NCBI GenBank assembly: GCA_964431655.1
Contig: CAYSKJ010000104.1
Location: forward strand, 1 to 11,249
Reading direction: 5' to 3'
DNA: 11,249 nt
From: CAYMEV01 sp964431655 [NCBI: uncultured bacterium]
GTDB taxonomy: Bacteria; CAYMEV01
Position numbers and translations under genes: made by a program. Shown here in pieces: positions 1-5,817 of the stretch. The notes under the pieces are model-generated. The model ran no database searches. It was not told the origin of the DNA and saw nothing but the letters and a program-made list of their open reading frames with translations. The first letter of the stretch is position 1. Each line of letters opens with the position of its first letter.

Positions 1-48
1 TGGGGACATTTCTATTTTGCTCAATGGGGACATTATCATTTTGGTACA
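1..48. repeat. 24-bp tandem repeat, probable insertion-sequence end
   Basis: Two copies of a 24-bp unit start at 1 and 25. Both begin with TGGGGACATT and share ATTTTG at the same offset; by eye 18 of 24 positions match. Tandem repeats just inside the tips are known for IS21-like and some other insertion sequences, where they bind the transposase, and such tips commonly end in CA. A CA at 50-51 could be the tip of an element extending left out of the window. No transposase gene is visible here, so the assignment to a mobile element is inference from pattern and memory of similar GGGGACATT repeats next to transposases. Confidence 0.45.
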
Positions 49-79
49 ACAGTAAAACAGTAAAAACCATTCAAAATTC

Positions 80-112
80 TTGACTTTACAAAAGGTTTTT
101 TAATGGTATGAT
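80..112 (+). promoter_or_regulatory. Putative promoter of hutI (extended -10)
   Basis: TTGACT lies at 80-85 and an extended -10, TGG followed by TATGAT, lies at 104-112. The spacer of 21 bp is too long for an ideal sigma-70 promoter, but an extended -10 can work with a poor -35. Transcription would begin near 119. That places the upstream in-frame ATG at 108 inside the promoter and supports the downstream GTG start of hutI. Confidence 0.45.
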
Positions 113-139
113 TCAAGCAGCAATAATAATTCTTTTTAC

Positions 140-146
140 AAGGAGG
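140..146 (+). promoter_or_regulatory. Ribosome binding site deciding the hutI start
   Basis: A full AAGGAGG sits 6 nt before GTG at 153. An overlapping ATG at 151 is in another frame and meets a stop after 11 codons. The in-frame ATG at 108 has no Shine-Dalgarno sequence. GTG 153 is therefore the best start. Confidence 0.75.
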
Positions 147-152
147 CAATAT

Positions 153-1379
153 GTGCTTACTCTGCTCTACAACCCGATACAGATAGCAACTCCCTATGAC
201 CGGTATCCTGTCAGGGGGAAGGAGCTTTCAAATATCATGCTGATAGATGACAGCCATATTCTTGTTGAAGATGACAGGATAAAGGATTTTATAAGAAAAG
301 GCCATGAATTGCCTTCCGGGTTTGACAATTTTGTAAACTGCACAGGGAAAACAATAATTCCGGGGCTTATTGATTCTCATACTCACCTGGTGTGGGGAGG
401 GTTCAGGGAAGAAGAGTTTGAACAGAGGGCGACAGGCGTGCCGTATGAAGAAATAGCAAGGGCAGGCGGGGGTATTGCCAGTACAGTGAGCAGAACCAGG
501 CAGAAAAGCCTTACCGAGCTCTATGATCAATCCAGTAGAAGGATGGAAAGAGTAATAAAAAACGGCACAACATCCATTGAAATCAAAAGCGGTTATGGAT
601 TAAACTTCGAGGATGAAGTAAAAATGCTTAAAGTCATAAAACAGCTTAAAAAGGATTTTCCCGTAAATATTAGGGCTACCTTCCTGGGAGCCCACGATAT
701 CCCGAAGGAATACAAGAATAACAGGGAAGCCTATATAAAAAAGGTTATTGAAAAAATGCTTCCTTATGTAAAAGAAAATGAACTGGCTGATTATGCTGAT
801 GTTTTTTGTGATACCATCGCTTTTTCCTATGAAGAAACGGAAAAAATACTGCAGAAGGCATCAGAGATAGGCTTAAAAATCAGACTGCATGCTGATGAGA
901 TAGATAATACAAGGGGTGCTGAGCTTGCAGTCAAATACGGTGCAAAAAGCGCTGATCACCTTATTAAGATTTCCCATGAAGGAATAAAGGCTGTATCTAA
1001 CTCAGATACGGCGGCAGCCCTTCTTCCGGGTACATCCTTTTATCTGAAAAAGCCCTTTGCCCCGGCCAGGCATCTTATTGAAGAAAACTGCATTATTACC
1101 GTCAGTACGGACCTGAACCCCGGTAGCAGTGTTCTCGAGAGACTGCCTATGGCCATGTTTCTTGCTGTATGGGGTTACGGCATGAATATCAATGAGGTTT
1201 ATAATGCGGTTACGGTCAATGCCGCCTATAGCCTTGATCTTGCTCCTGAAAGGGGATGCATCGCTAAGGGCAAGAAAGCGGATCTGCTCATACTGGACTG
1301 CGAAAACTATAAGCACATTATATACAACTACTCTGCAAACCTGGTGGAAAGGGTCATGATAAACGGTGCTTTCTTTTAA
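153..1379 (+). CDS. hutI: Imidazolonepropionase (HutI)
   Basis: Zn/Fe-dependent amidohydrolase of histidine degradation, cytosolic. It hydrolyses 4-imidazolone-5-propanoate to N-formimidoyl-L-glutamate. From the GTG start the protein is 408 aa, normal for the family. Family hallmarks are visible: the metal-binding HTH at residues 76-78 in DSHTHLVWGG, GAHDIP around 180-184, the HADE motif with metal ligand His246, DH at 268-269, and STDLNPGSS with the fourth ligand Asp320. The spacing matches that known for Bacillus HutI. The start was chosen from the strong RBS at 140-146. No hutH, hutU or hutG lies beside it, so it is an orphan in this window, although a Xaa-His dipeptidase gene lies 1.5 kb downstream. 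Its stop overlaps the stop of the convergent small gene by 4 bp. The assignment is secure. Confidence 0.95.
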   Translation: MLTLLYNPIQIATPYDRYPVRGKELSNIMLIDDSHILVEDDRIKDFIRKGHELPSGFDNFVNCTGKTIIPGLIDSHTHLVWGGFREEEFEQRATGVPYEEIARAGGGIASTVSRTRQKSLTELYDQSSRRMERVIKNGTTSIEIKSGYGLNFEDEVKMLKVIKQLKKDFPVNIRATFLGAHDIPKEYKNNREAYIKKVIEKMLPYVKENELADYADVFCDTIAFSYEETEKILQKASEIGLKIRLHADEIDNTRGAELAVKYGAKSADHLIKISHEGIKAVSNSDTAAALLPGTSFYLKKPFAPARHLIEENCIITVSTDLNPGSSVLERLPMAMFLAVWGYGMNINEVYNAVTVNAAYSLDLAPERGCIAKGKKADLLILDCENYKHIIYNYSANLVERVMINGAFF

Positions 1380-1717
1380 GGAGCCTTCTTATACCTTATA
1401 TCCCCGGGTTTGTAAACCTCATAATAACTGCTCCAGAACCTTGATCTTATGCATACAGGGTTTGAAAACAGAATGTCAGGATTCTCAAGTATTAGAAAGT
1501 TCGCGGGAGTATAAACTATAAACACATCCCCTGGACCGGGAGAAATATAAATTTTACAGGTCTGGCCTGTTTTTTCCACTGCTATTACAGAACCGTAGAA
1601 AGTAACCTCTTCCAGTGGTTTAAGGCAATGGTCATAGGTGAATATGATATTCCCAAGGATAAGAAGGCAGGGCAGGCAGACCGGGACTAAAAGAAGGTTT
1701 ATTCTTCCTGCTGCCAC
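1376..1717 (-). CDS. Small membrane-anchored or exported protein of unknown function
   Basis: 113 aa, not recognised. Residues 7-27 are hydrophobic (LLLVPVCLPCLLILG) and look like a signal anchor or uncleaved signal peptide. The remainder (about 37-95) alternates short hydrophobic strands with Gly/Pro turns (YGSVIAVEK, CKIYIS, VFIVYT), which suggests a small all-beta fold, possibly OB-like; this is inference. The start is GTG at 1717, inside the last codons of the upstream PLD-like gene (19-nt overlap), with no clear Shine-Dalgarno sequence, so translation is probably coupled to that gene. The stop overlaps the convergent hutI stop by 4 bp. The tight overlap and coherent hydrophobic N-terminus support a real gene, but the short length leaves doubt. 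A partner role with the exported PLD-like protein is possible but unproven. Confidence 0.6.
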   Translation of the reverse strand: MAAGRINLLLVPVCLPCLLILGNIIFTYDHCLKPLEEVTFYGSVIAVEKTGQTCKIYISPGPGDVFIVYTPANFLILENPDILFSNPVCIRSRFWSSYYEVYKPGDIRYKKAP

Positions 1718-2232
1718 AATCTTTCAAATTCTTCCAGGTATTTGCGGGAAACGGGGCATGATTTCATTATAAGGAGGTTTTCATAATTCTTTGCAACCGC
1801 TGATGCAGTCCAGTTCATGGAGCCGGTCACCAGGGTACTGCTGTCAATAATGGCGAATTTGTTGTGCATTATTCCATCCCAGTCCCGGGGGCTTGATGCC
1901 TTAAGCCCTGAGATTATTTTTACTTTTATTCCGTTGGACATAAGAAAGCCGGCTTTTGCAAACTGATTGTTCTCATTACTCTTTTTATCAACTATCACCC
2001 TTACATCAACCCCCCTTTGCCTGGCATTAACAAGGCTGTAGGCCAGCTTGCGGCTTGTGAAGGTATATACGCATACCAGAACTGACTTTTCAGCAGAATC
2101 AAGTTCTTCCAGAAGGGCATCAAGAACCTCCCGGGAGGGGGAGAAATAAACGCTGACATCACAGCAAAGCAAAACCGGGGACAGGAGAAAAGGTAAAAGA
2201 AATGCTGTAAGCTTTGATAATGAATGGTGCAT
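1699..2232 (-). CDS. Exported phospholipase D-like protein (single HKD motif, Nuc type)
   Basis: 177 aa. Residues 8-24 form a hydrophobic export signal ending in LLCC, which might be cleaved or, less typically, lipid-modified. The mature part holds one complete HKD catalytic motif: His123, Lys125 and Asp130 in HNKFAIID, followed by GSMNW at 137-141 and a conserved-looking NYENLLI. Single-HKD proteins of this size (the Nuc/endonuclease family) form dimers that build one active site and cleave phosphodiester bonds in DNA or phospholipids. The sequence does not show which substrate is used. Location is probably periplasmic or extracellular. It heads a two-gene unit with the overlapping 113-aa protein. 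No Shine-Dalgarno sequence precedes the ATG, and a promoter places transcription at the start codon itself. Confidence 0.9.
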   Translation of the reverse strand: MHHSLSKLTAFLLPFLLSPVLLCCDVSVYFSPSREVLDALLEELDSAEKSVLVCVYTFTSRKLAYSLVNARQRGVDVRVIVDKKSNENNQFAKAGFLMSNGIKVKIISGLKASSPRDWDGIMHNKFAIIDSSTLVTGSMNWTASAVAKNYENLLIMKSCPVSRKYLEEFERLWQQEE

Positions 2233-2238
2233 GAAATC

Positions 2239-2267
2239 AGTTTAAGTTTTTAGCATAGGGATGTCAA
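2239..2267 (-). promoter_or_regulatory. Putative promoter of the PLD-like gene, leaderless arrangement
   Basis: On the minus strand a perfect TTGACA (2267-2262) is followed after 17 bp by TAAACT (2244-2239). The expected transcription start, 7 bases past the -10, is position 2232, exactly the A of the ATG. No Shine-Dalgarno sequence is present, so a leaderless mRNA is predicted. Confidence 0.5.
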
Positions 2268-2279
2268 AGATATTTTTCA

Positions 2280-2307
2280 TGGACAAGTTTTAATTTTAAA
2301 ATATTAT
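2280..2307 (+). promoter_or_regulatory. Putative promoter of the Nudix-pepD unit
   Basis: TGGACA (2280-2285), a 16-bp spacer and TATTAT (2302-2307), the -10 matching consensus at 5 of 6 positions in an A/T-rich context. Predicted transcription from about 2314 gives a leader of about 40 nt containing GGGAGG at 2341-2346, 7 nt before the ATG. It diverges from the PLD-like gene promoter 13 bp away. Confidence 0.5.
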
Positions 2308-2353
2308 TTATGGGTCAAAATAAATGCACAAATCAGGAATGGGAGGCTGAAAA

Positions 2354-2800
2354 ATGAGAGTCAGAGCAAGTGCCGTCTACGAAAATGACGGAAAAATACT
2401 TTGCATGAAATACATGTACGGGGGCAAGGAAGTTTTCGGTATACCCGGCGGGGGCGTTGATAAAGATATTTCTATTGCAAATTCTCTGAATGATGAATGG
2501 AAAGAGGAACTTGGCGTGAAGGTTGACATAGGGGATATAATATTTGTGGGTGAAGCTCCCTCTGCAAAAAGGCATCCCCAGACGATACACCTTGTTTTCC
2601 TCGCAAAGGAGATACACGGCAATCCCAAGGTAAGGCCTGAACATACCAGTTCCATTGAAGCTGTCTGGCTTGATATCGGTGATATACCGAAAAGGCACCT
2701 TTATCCTGATATCGGCAGTTATCTTTATCATTACTTCCAGAGCGCTGAACGAAACTCCATACCCTTCATACAGAACTGCATGGAAAGGGGTTTCTTCTGA
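2354..2800 (+). CDS. Nudix hydrolase with divergent Nudix box
   Basis: 148 aa, the usual size of a single Nudix domain. Nudix enzymes hydrolyse nucleoside diphosphates linked to another moiety, and the substrate cannot be read from this sequence. The box starts at Gly33 in FGIPGGGV and ends in DEWKEELGV (47-55). The metal-binding glutamates Glu48, Glu51 and Glu52 and Gly54 are kept. The first glutamate of the consensus Gx5Ex7REUxEExGU is replaced by Ile39 and the arginine by Asp47. The start has a good RBS (GGGAGG, 7 nt). It is followed after 37 nt by pepD on the same strand, probably one transcript. A hydrolase with altered activity is as likely as a standard housekeeping pyrophosphatase. 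Confidence 0.88.
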   Translation: MRVRASAVYENDGKILCMKYMYGGKEVFGIPGGGVDKDISIANSLNDEWKEELGVKVDIGDIIFVGEAPSAKRHPQTIHLVFLAKEIHGNPKVRPEHTSSIEAVWLDIGDIPKRHLYPDIGSYLYHYFQSAERNSIPFIQNCMERGFF

Positions 2801-2837
2801 TATAAGACAATATTAATTTACCAAAGGAGATGAAAAA

Positions 2838-4286
2838 ATGTGCAAGATTTGTTCACTGAAACCTGAAAGATTATGGCATTACTTTAATGAAATTTCAAAG
2901 ATACCGAGGACTTCCCTTGACGAGGAAAGGGTTATTGATTATATTGCCGGTATTGCAGACGGTCTTGGCCTTGATAACAAAAGGGACTCGGTCAATAATC
3001 TCATTGTCTATAAAAAGGCAAAAAAAGAAAACAGGGATAAAAAGATACTTACCCTCCAGTCCCACGTTGATATGGTTGGAGTCAGAAGTTCCGGAAGTAA
3101 TCATGATTTCGGCAGGGACCCTATAGATATCTTCTATGAGGATGGATATGTTAAAGCAAGGGAAACTACCCTCGGCGCGGACAACGGCATAGGCGTTGCC
3201 CTTATGATGGCATTCATGGAAGAGGATTTTGACTGTGTAGACCTGGAATTTCTCTTTACGATAAACGAAGAATCTGGAATGACCGGTGCAAGAAACCTGA
3301 AAGAGGACTTTTTAAGGGGAAGGTTGCTTCTGAACCTTGACTCGGAAGAGTGGGGGTGCATCTATGTCAGCTGTGCCGGAGCTTCCGACTCGGTTATTAC
3401 CTTCAGCAAAGGGGAGAATGCTTCTTATGACGGTTATATATCAGCACAACTCTGCATAGACAATCTGCTTGGCGGTCACTCCGGCATAGAGATACATTCC
3501 GGAAAGAGAAATGCGAACAAGCTTCTTGCAAGAGTCCTTCGGGCTTTGTCAAAGGTTGCGGATATATCAGTACAGGATATTTCCGGGGGTACCAAGAGAA
3601 ACGCGATACCTGCTTCAGCCAGAGCGTTATTTGCTATAAGGGAGAATGCCTTTGAAAAAGCTGAATCTATAGTAAGCCAGTACGGTCAGATCTTTAAGGA
3701 TGAATTCGGCGAGATTGAGAAAAATTTTTCCCTTTCTCTCAAAAAAAACGGTTCCAGCGGTCAAAAGGGCCTTACTGTAGAAAGGACAAGACAGCTGATA
3801 AACCTTCTCATGGCTCTTCCCAATGGTGTTATAGCCATGAGTCCGAGCATAGAAGGGCTTGTTGAAACTTCGACAAACCTCGGTGTTATTGAGTCAGGAG
3901 AGGATGCTTTCACAATAAGGATTCTCAGCCGTTCATCCATTGATACATCTGTAGATGAGCTCAATGACAGGATTAATATTATAACAGGACTGTGCGGGGG
4001 AAAGGTTGAATTGACACCCGGTTACCCGGGATGGAAACCCAATTTGCAGTCAGCTCTTCTGAATACCGCCAAAGAGGCATATAAATCAAAATACGGCCAG
4101 TACCCCGAGATAAAGGCAATCCATGCGGGCCTTGAAACAGCAATAATAGGGAAGAAGTTCGATAATATGGATATGATCTCCATAGGCCCTAATCTCTATC
4201 ACCCGCATTCACCTGATGAAAAGGTATGTGTCGAAACCGTTGAAAAGCTTTATGATTTCACGCGGGAGATAATAAAATCCCTCTAG
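2838..4286 (+). CDS. pepD: Aminoacyl-histidine dipeptidase (M20 peptidase PepD)
   Basis: 482 aa, full length for PepD/carnosinase-like M20 dipeptidases. It cleaves Xaa-His dipeptides such as carnosine, and other dipeptides, in the cytosol using two zinc ions. Expected ligands and catalytic residues are visible: His76 and catalytic Asp78 in SHVDMV, bridging Asp115 in LGADNG, base Glu144 and ligand Glu145 in NEESG, Asp168 in LNLDSEE, and His457 in PHSPDE. The lid/dimerisation domain with GGHSGIEIH (212-220) sits in the middle. AAAGGAG at 2823-2829, 8 nt before the ATG, supports the start. It is probably co-transcribed with the upstream Nudix gene and is followed immediately by a strong hairpin terminator. 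Released histidine could feed the pathway to which the nearby hutI belongs. Confidence 0.94.
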   Translation: MCKICSLKPERLWHYFNEISKIPRTSLDEERVIDYIAGIADGLGLDNKRDSVNNLIVYKKAKKENRDKKILTLQSHVDMVGVRSSGSNHDFGRDPIDIFYEDGYVKARETTLGADNGIGVALMMAFMEEDFDCVDLEFLFTINEESGMTGARNLKEDFLRGRLLLNLDSEEWGCIYVSCAGASDSVITFSKGENASYDGYISAQLCIDNLLGGHSGIEIHSGKRNANKLLARVLRALSKVADISVQDISGGTKRNAIPASARALFAIRENAFEKAESIVSQYGQIFKDEFGEIEKNFSLSLKKNGSSGQKGLTVERTRQLINLLMALPNGVIAMSPSIEGLVETSTNLGVIESGEDAFTIRILSRSSIDTSVDELNDRINIITGLCGGKVELTPGYPGWKPNLQSALLNTAKEAYKSKYGQYPEIKAIHAGLETAIIGKKFDNMDMISIGPNLYHPHSPDEKVCVETVEKLYDFTREIIKSL

Positions 4287-4294
4287 ATTAATTT

Positions 4295-4348
4295 GGGTGA
4301 AGCAAAAGTGAAGCAAAAGGGACGGTTCTTTTTGCTTCACCCCTTTTT
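4295..4348 (+). terminator. Rho-independent terminator of pepD, REP-like hairpin
   Basis: A perfect 13-bp inverted repeat, GGGTGAAGCAAAA (4295-4307) and its complement (4330-4342), is followed by C and five T residues. The left arm is partly duplicated: GTGAAGCAAAA occurs in tandem at 4297-4307 and 4308-4318, and both copies can pair with the same right arm, giving alternative hairpins with 22-nt or 11-nt loops. The loop contains GGGACGGTTCT. It lies between the convergent pepD and pepC genes. The T-run is only on the plus strand, so it serves pepD best. Confidence 0.85.
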
Positions 4349-4361
4349 CTATCCTTTGCCA

Positions 4362-5702
4362 TCATGCCATTACATGCCATGGGGGCAGTATAACAGGCTT
4401 GCGTGAAAATCTCTTCTTCAGGACAGCAGGCATGTACCGCGGGGGTACTATCAGATCCAGTACATGTTCGTCAAACCAGCGGTCTGACATCACAAAATAG
4501 CCCTTTCTGCCGGCATCGGTACCCCAGCTGTTTTCAACCTTCCACCGGACGGGCATTTTCCCCTCAAGCTCTACCCCTGTAAGAACCATTGAATGGGTAA
4601 GCCGGGCATGACCGCACTCCAGGCGGGTTTTTTTGTCCATTATGAAGCTGGTTTGAAATAAAAGGTCATAGTTATAGAGGCCGGTCAAAAGGTAACCTTC
4701 CTTTGTGTGGGATTCCTGGAGAACATCACAGCCGAAAAGGACCGCTTCGCCGTTTTTAAGAATCTTCAAGGCTATTTTTTTAATTTCATAAATGGGTACA
4801 TTAAGCCATTTCCATCCCCTTTGTCCCGGCATATTGTCAAAAAGATCGATGGTATATGTCCTTTCATAAGGGGTCTGCACTGTCGGGCAATCCACGAGAG
4901 TATAGAATGCATCCAGATCCAGACCGATATACTTATCATAAAATTCCCTGGGTGTAATTCCTGTTTCCCTGTGGTATTTTCTGTCTTTATCCCTGTAGGA
5001 CCAGTCGAACCTTTCCGGCGGTATCCCCATGCATACTGCAAGTATTTTGAATATATCAGACATTATTTTTTCTTTGTATTGCCGTATTATTGAATCCTTT
5101 TTATTTGAAAGGAATAATTTGCGCATATATGCATATGCTTCACGAATTTTGAAGCTGATCAGTTCGTTTATATGCCTGCTGTTTTCCCGGTTGTATGTAT
5201 CGGGCATTATCTCTTTGGGTACAATGCCGTATTTATTTAACAGGTTCACAAGCATGTGCCACTCACCGCCGTCTCTGGCAGGTCTATCCAGGATAAAACG
5301 GATGTACCTGTCATCAATATCAAGATCAAGCCTTTTAATTAGCTCTTCCAGATAAAAATTGGCTTTCTCCAGCTTGTCGTAGAACATAAGATAGTTCTGA
5401 GAGAATTCAAGATTATCCATCCTGAATTTTTTCATGGTAATTGTCCGGAGCCAGTTAAACTCAGCAAAGAGCCAGCAGGTTCCAGATTTCTTCTGATCGG
5501 TAATTTCTGCCTTTTCTTCAATTTCATGGGAAAATGCCCAGTTATTGCTGTTGATGATGTCCCTGTTCAAAGCAATATCGGTGAGGCTTCCCCGTGTCAC
5601 CGCATTCATGGCGACTTTTAATCCGCTATTACCCAGGAAATCATCTCTGAGTTTTTTAAGCTGACTGATTTTTATTGTTCCTGGTTTTTGTGTATTTTCC
5701 AT
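4362..5702 (-). CDS. pepC: Aminopeptidase C / bleomycin hydrolase family (C1 cysteine peptidase)
   Basis: 446 aa from the chosen start, the normal size of PepC. It is a cytosolic thiol aminopeptidase that removes N-terminal residues from peptides; family members form hexameric barrels. The papain-like triad is present: oxyanion Gln70 and Cys76 in DQKKSGTCW, His370 in LTHSMVLTGV, and Asn391 in VENSWG. The C-terminal LPPWHVMA resembles the family tail that reaches into the active site and restricts it to aminopeptidase action, though shorter and altered compared with the usual LPPWDPMG form. The start at 5702 has AAGGAG 9 nt upstream. The in-frame ATG at 5738 has no RBS and overlaps the predicted -10, so it was not used. 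It has its own promoter and probably works with PepD in peptide utilisation. Confidence 0.93.
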   Translation of the reverse strand: MENTQKPGTIKISQLKKLRDDFLGNSGLKVAMNAVTRGSLTDIALNRDIINSNNWAFSHEIEEKAEITDQKKSGTCWLFAEFNWLRTITMKKFRMDNLEFSQNYLMFYDKLEKANFYLEELIKRLDLDIDDRYIRFILDRPARDGGEWHMLVNLLNKYGIVPKEIMPDTYNRENSRHINELISFKIREAYAYMRKLFLSNKKDSIIRQYKEKIMSDIFKILAVCMGIPPERFDWSYRDKDRKYHRETGITPREFYDKYIGLDLDAFYTLVDCPTVQTPYERTYTIDLFDNMPGQRGWKWLNVPIYEIKKIALKILKNGEAVLFGCDVLQESHTKEGYLLTGLYNYDLLFQTSFIMDKKTRLECGHARLTHSMVLTGVELEGKMPVRWKVENSWGTDAGRKGYFVMSDRWFDEHVLDLIVPPRYMPAVLKKRFSRKPVILPPWHVMA

Positions 5703-5711
5703 TATCTCAAT

Positions 5712-5717
5712 CTCCTT
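5712..5717 (-). promoter_or_regulatory. Ribosome binding site deciding the pepC start
   Basis: AAGGAG on the minus strand, 9 nt before the ATG at 5702. It favours that start over the in-frame ATG at 5738, which has no Shine-Dalgarno sequence. Confidence 0.7.
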
Positions 5718-5733
5718 ATGGATAATTCCAGGT

Positions 5734-5763
5734 ATCATTGCATCTGCTGGATATCTATGTCAA
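5734..5763 (-). promoter_or_regulatory. Putative promoter of pepC
   Basis: A perfect TTGACA (5763-5758), an 18-bp spacer and an extended -10, TGC followed by AATGAT (5739-5734). Transcription would begin near 5727, giving a leader of about 25 nt with the AAGGAG site. It lies in the 115-bp gap after the radical SAM gene. Just after that gene's stop, a weak 6-bp A/T-rich hairpin (TTCTTA, 4-nt loop) is the only terminator candidate, so read-through from the upstream operon is possible. Confidence 0.55.
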
Positions 5764-5817
5764 ATAAAATAAGGCCGGAGAAGGATCGGGGATAAAACTT
5801 CTTAAAGATAAGAATTA

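Noticed and set aside
108-152. N-terminal extension of hutI from ATG 108
   Set aside because: The ATG falls inside the extended -10 and has no Shine-Dalgarno sequence, whereas GTG 153 is preceded by AAGGAGG at ideal spacing.
228-530. 100-codon open frame on the minus strand within hutI
   Set aside because: It lies wholly antisense to a gene with all catalytic motifs, has no RBS and encodes no recognisable domain.
2333-2731. 132-codon open frame on the minus strand opposite the Nudix gene
   Set aside because: Antisense to a gene with a Nudix box, RBS and promoter; its composition looks like a reverse-strand shadow.
4707-5355. Two plus-strand open frames (128 and 108 codons) opposite pepC
   Set aside because: pepC carries an intact catalytic triad over its full length, and the antisense frames show no motifs or start signals.
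5703-5738. Upstream start of pepC at 5738
   Set aside because: No RBS, and it overlaps the predicted -10 element; the ATG at 5702 has AAGGAG.
5764-5817. Possible strong terminator after the radical SAM gene
   Set aside because: Only a 6-bp A/T-rich hairpin near the stop with a short broken T-run, plus an imperfect G/C-rich arm pair; too weak to call.
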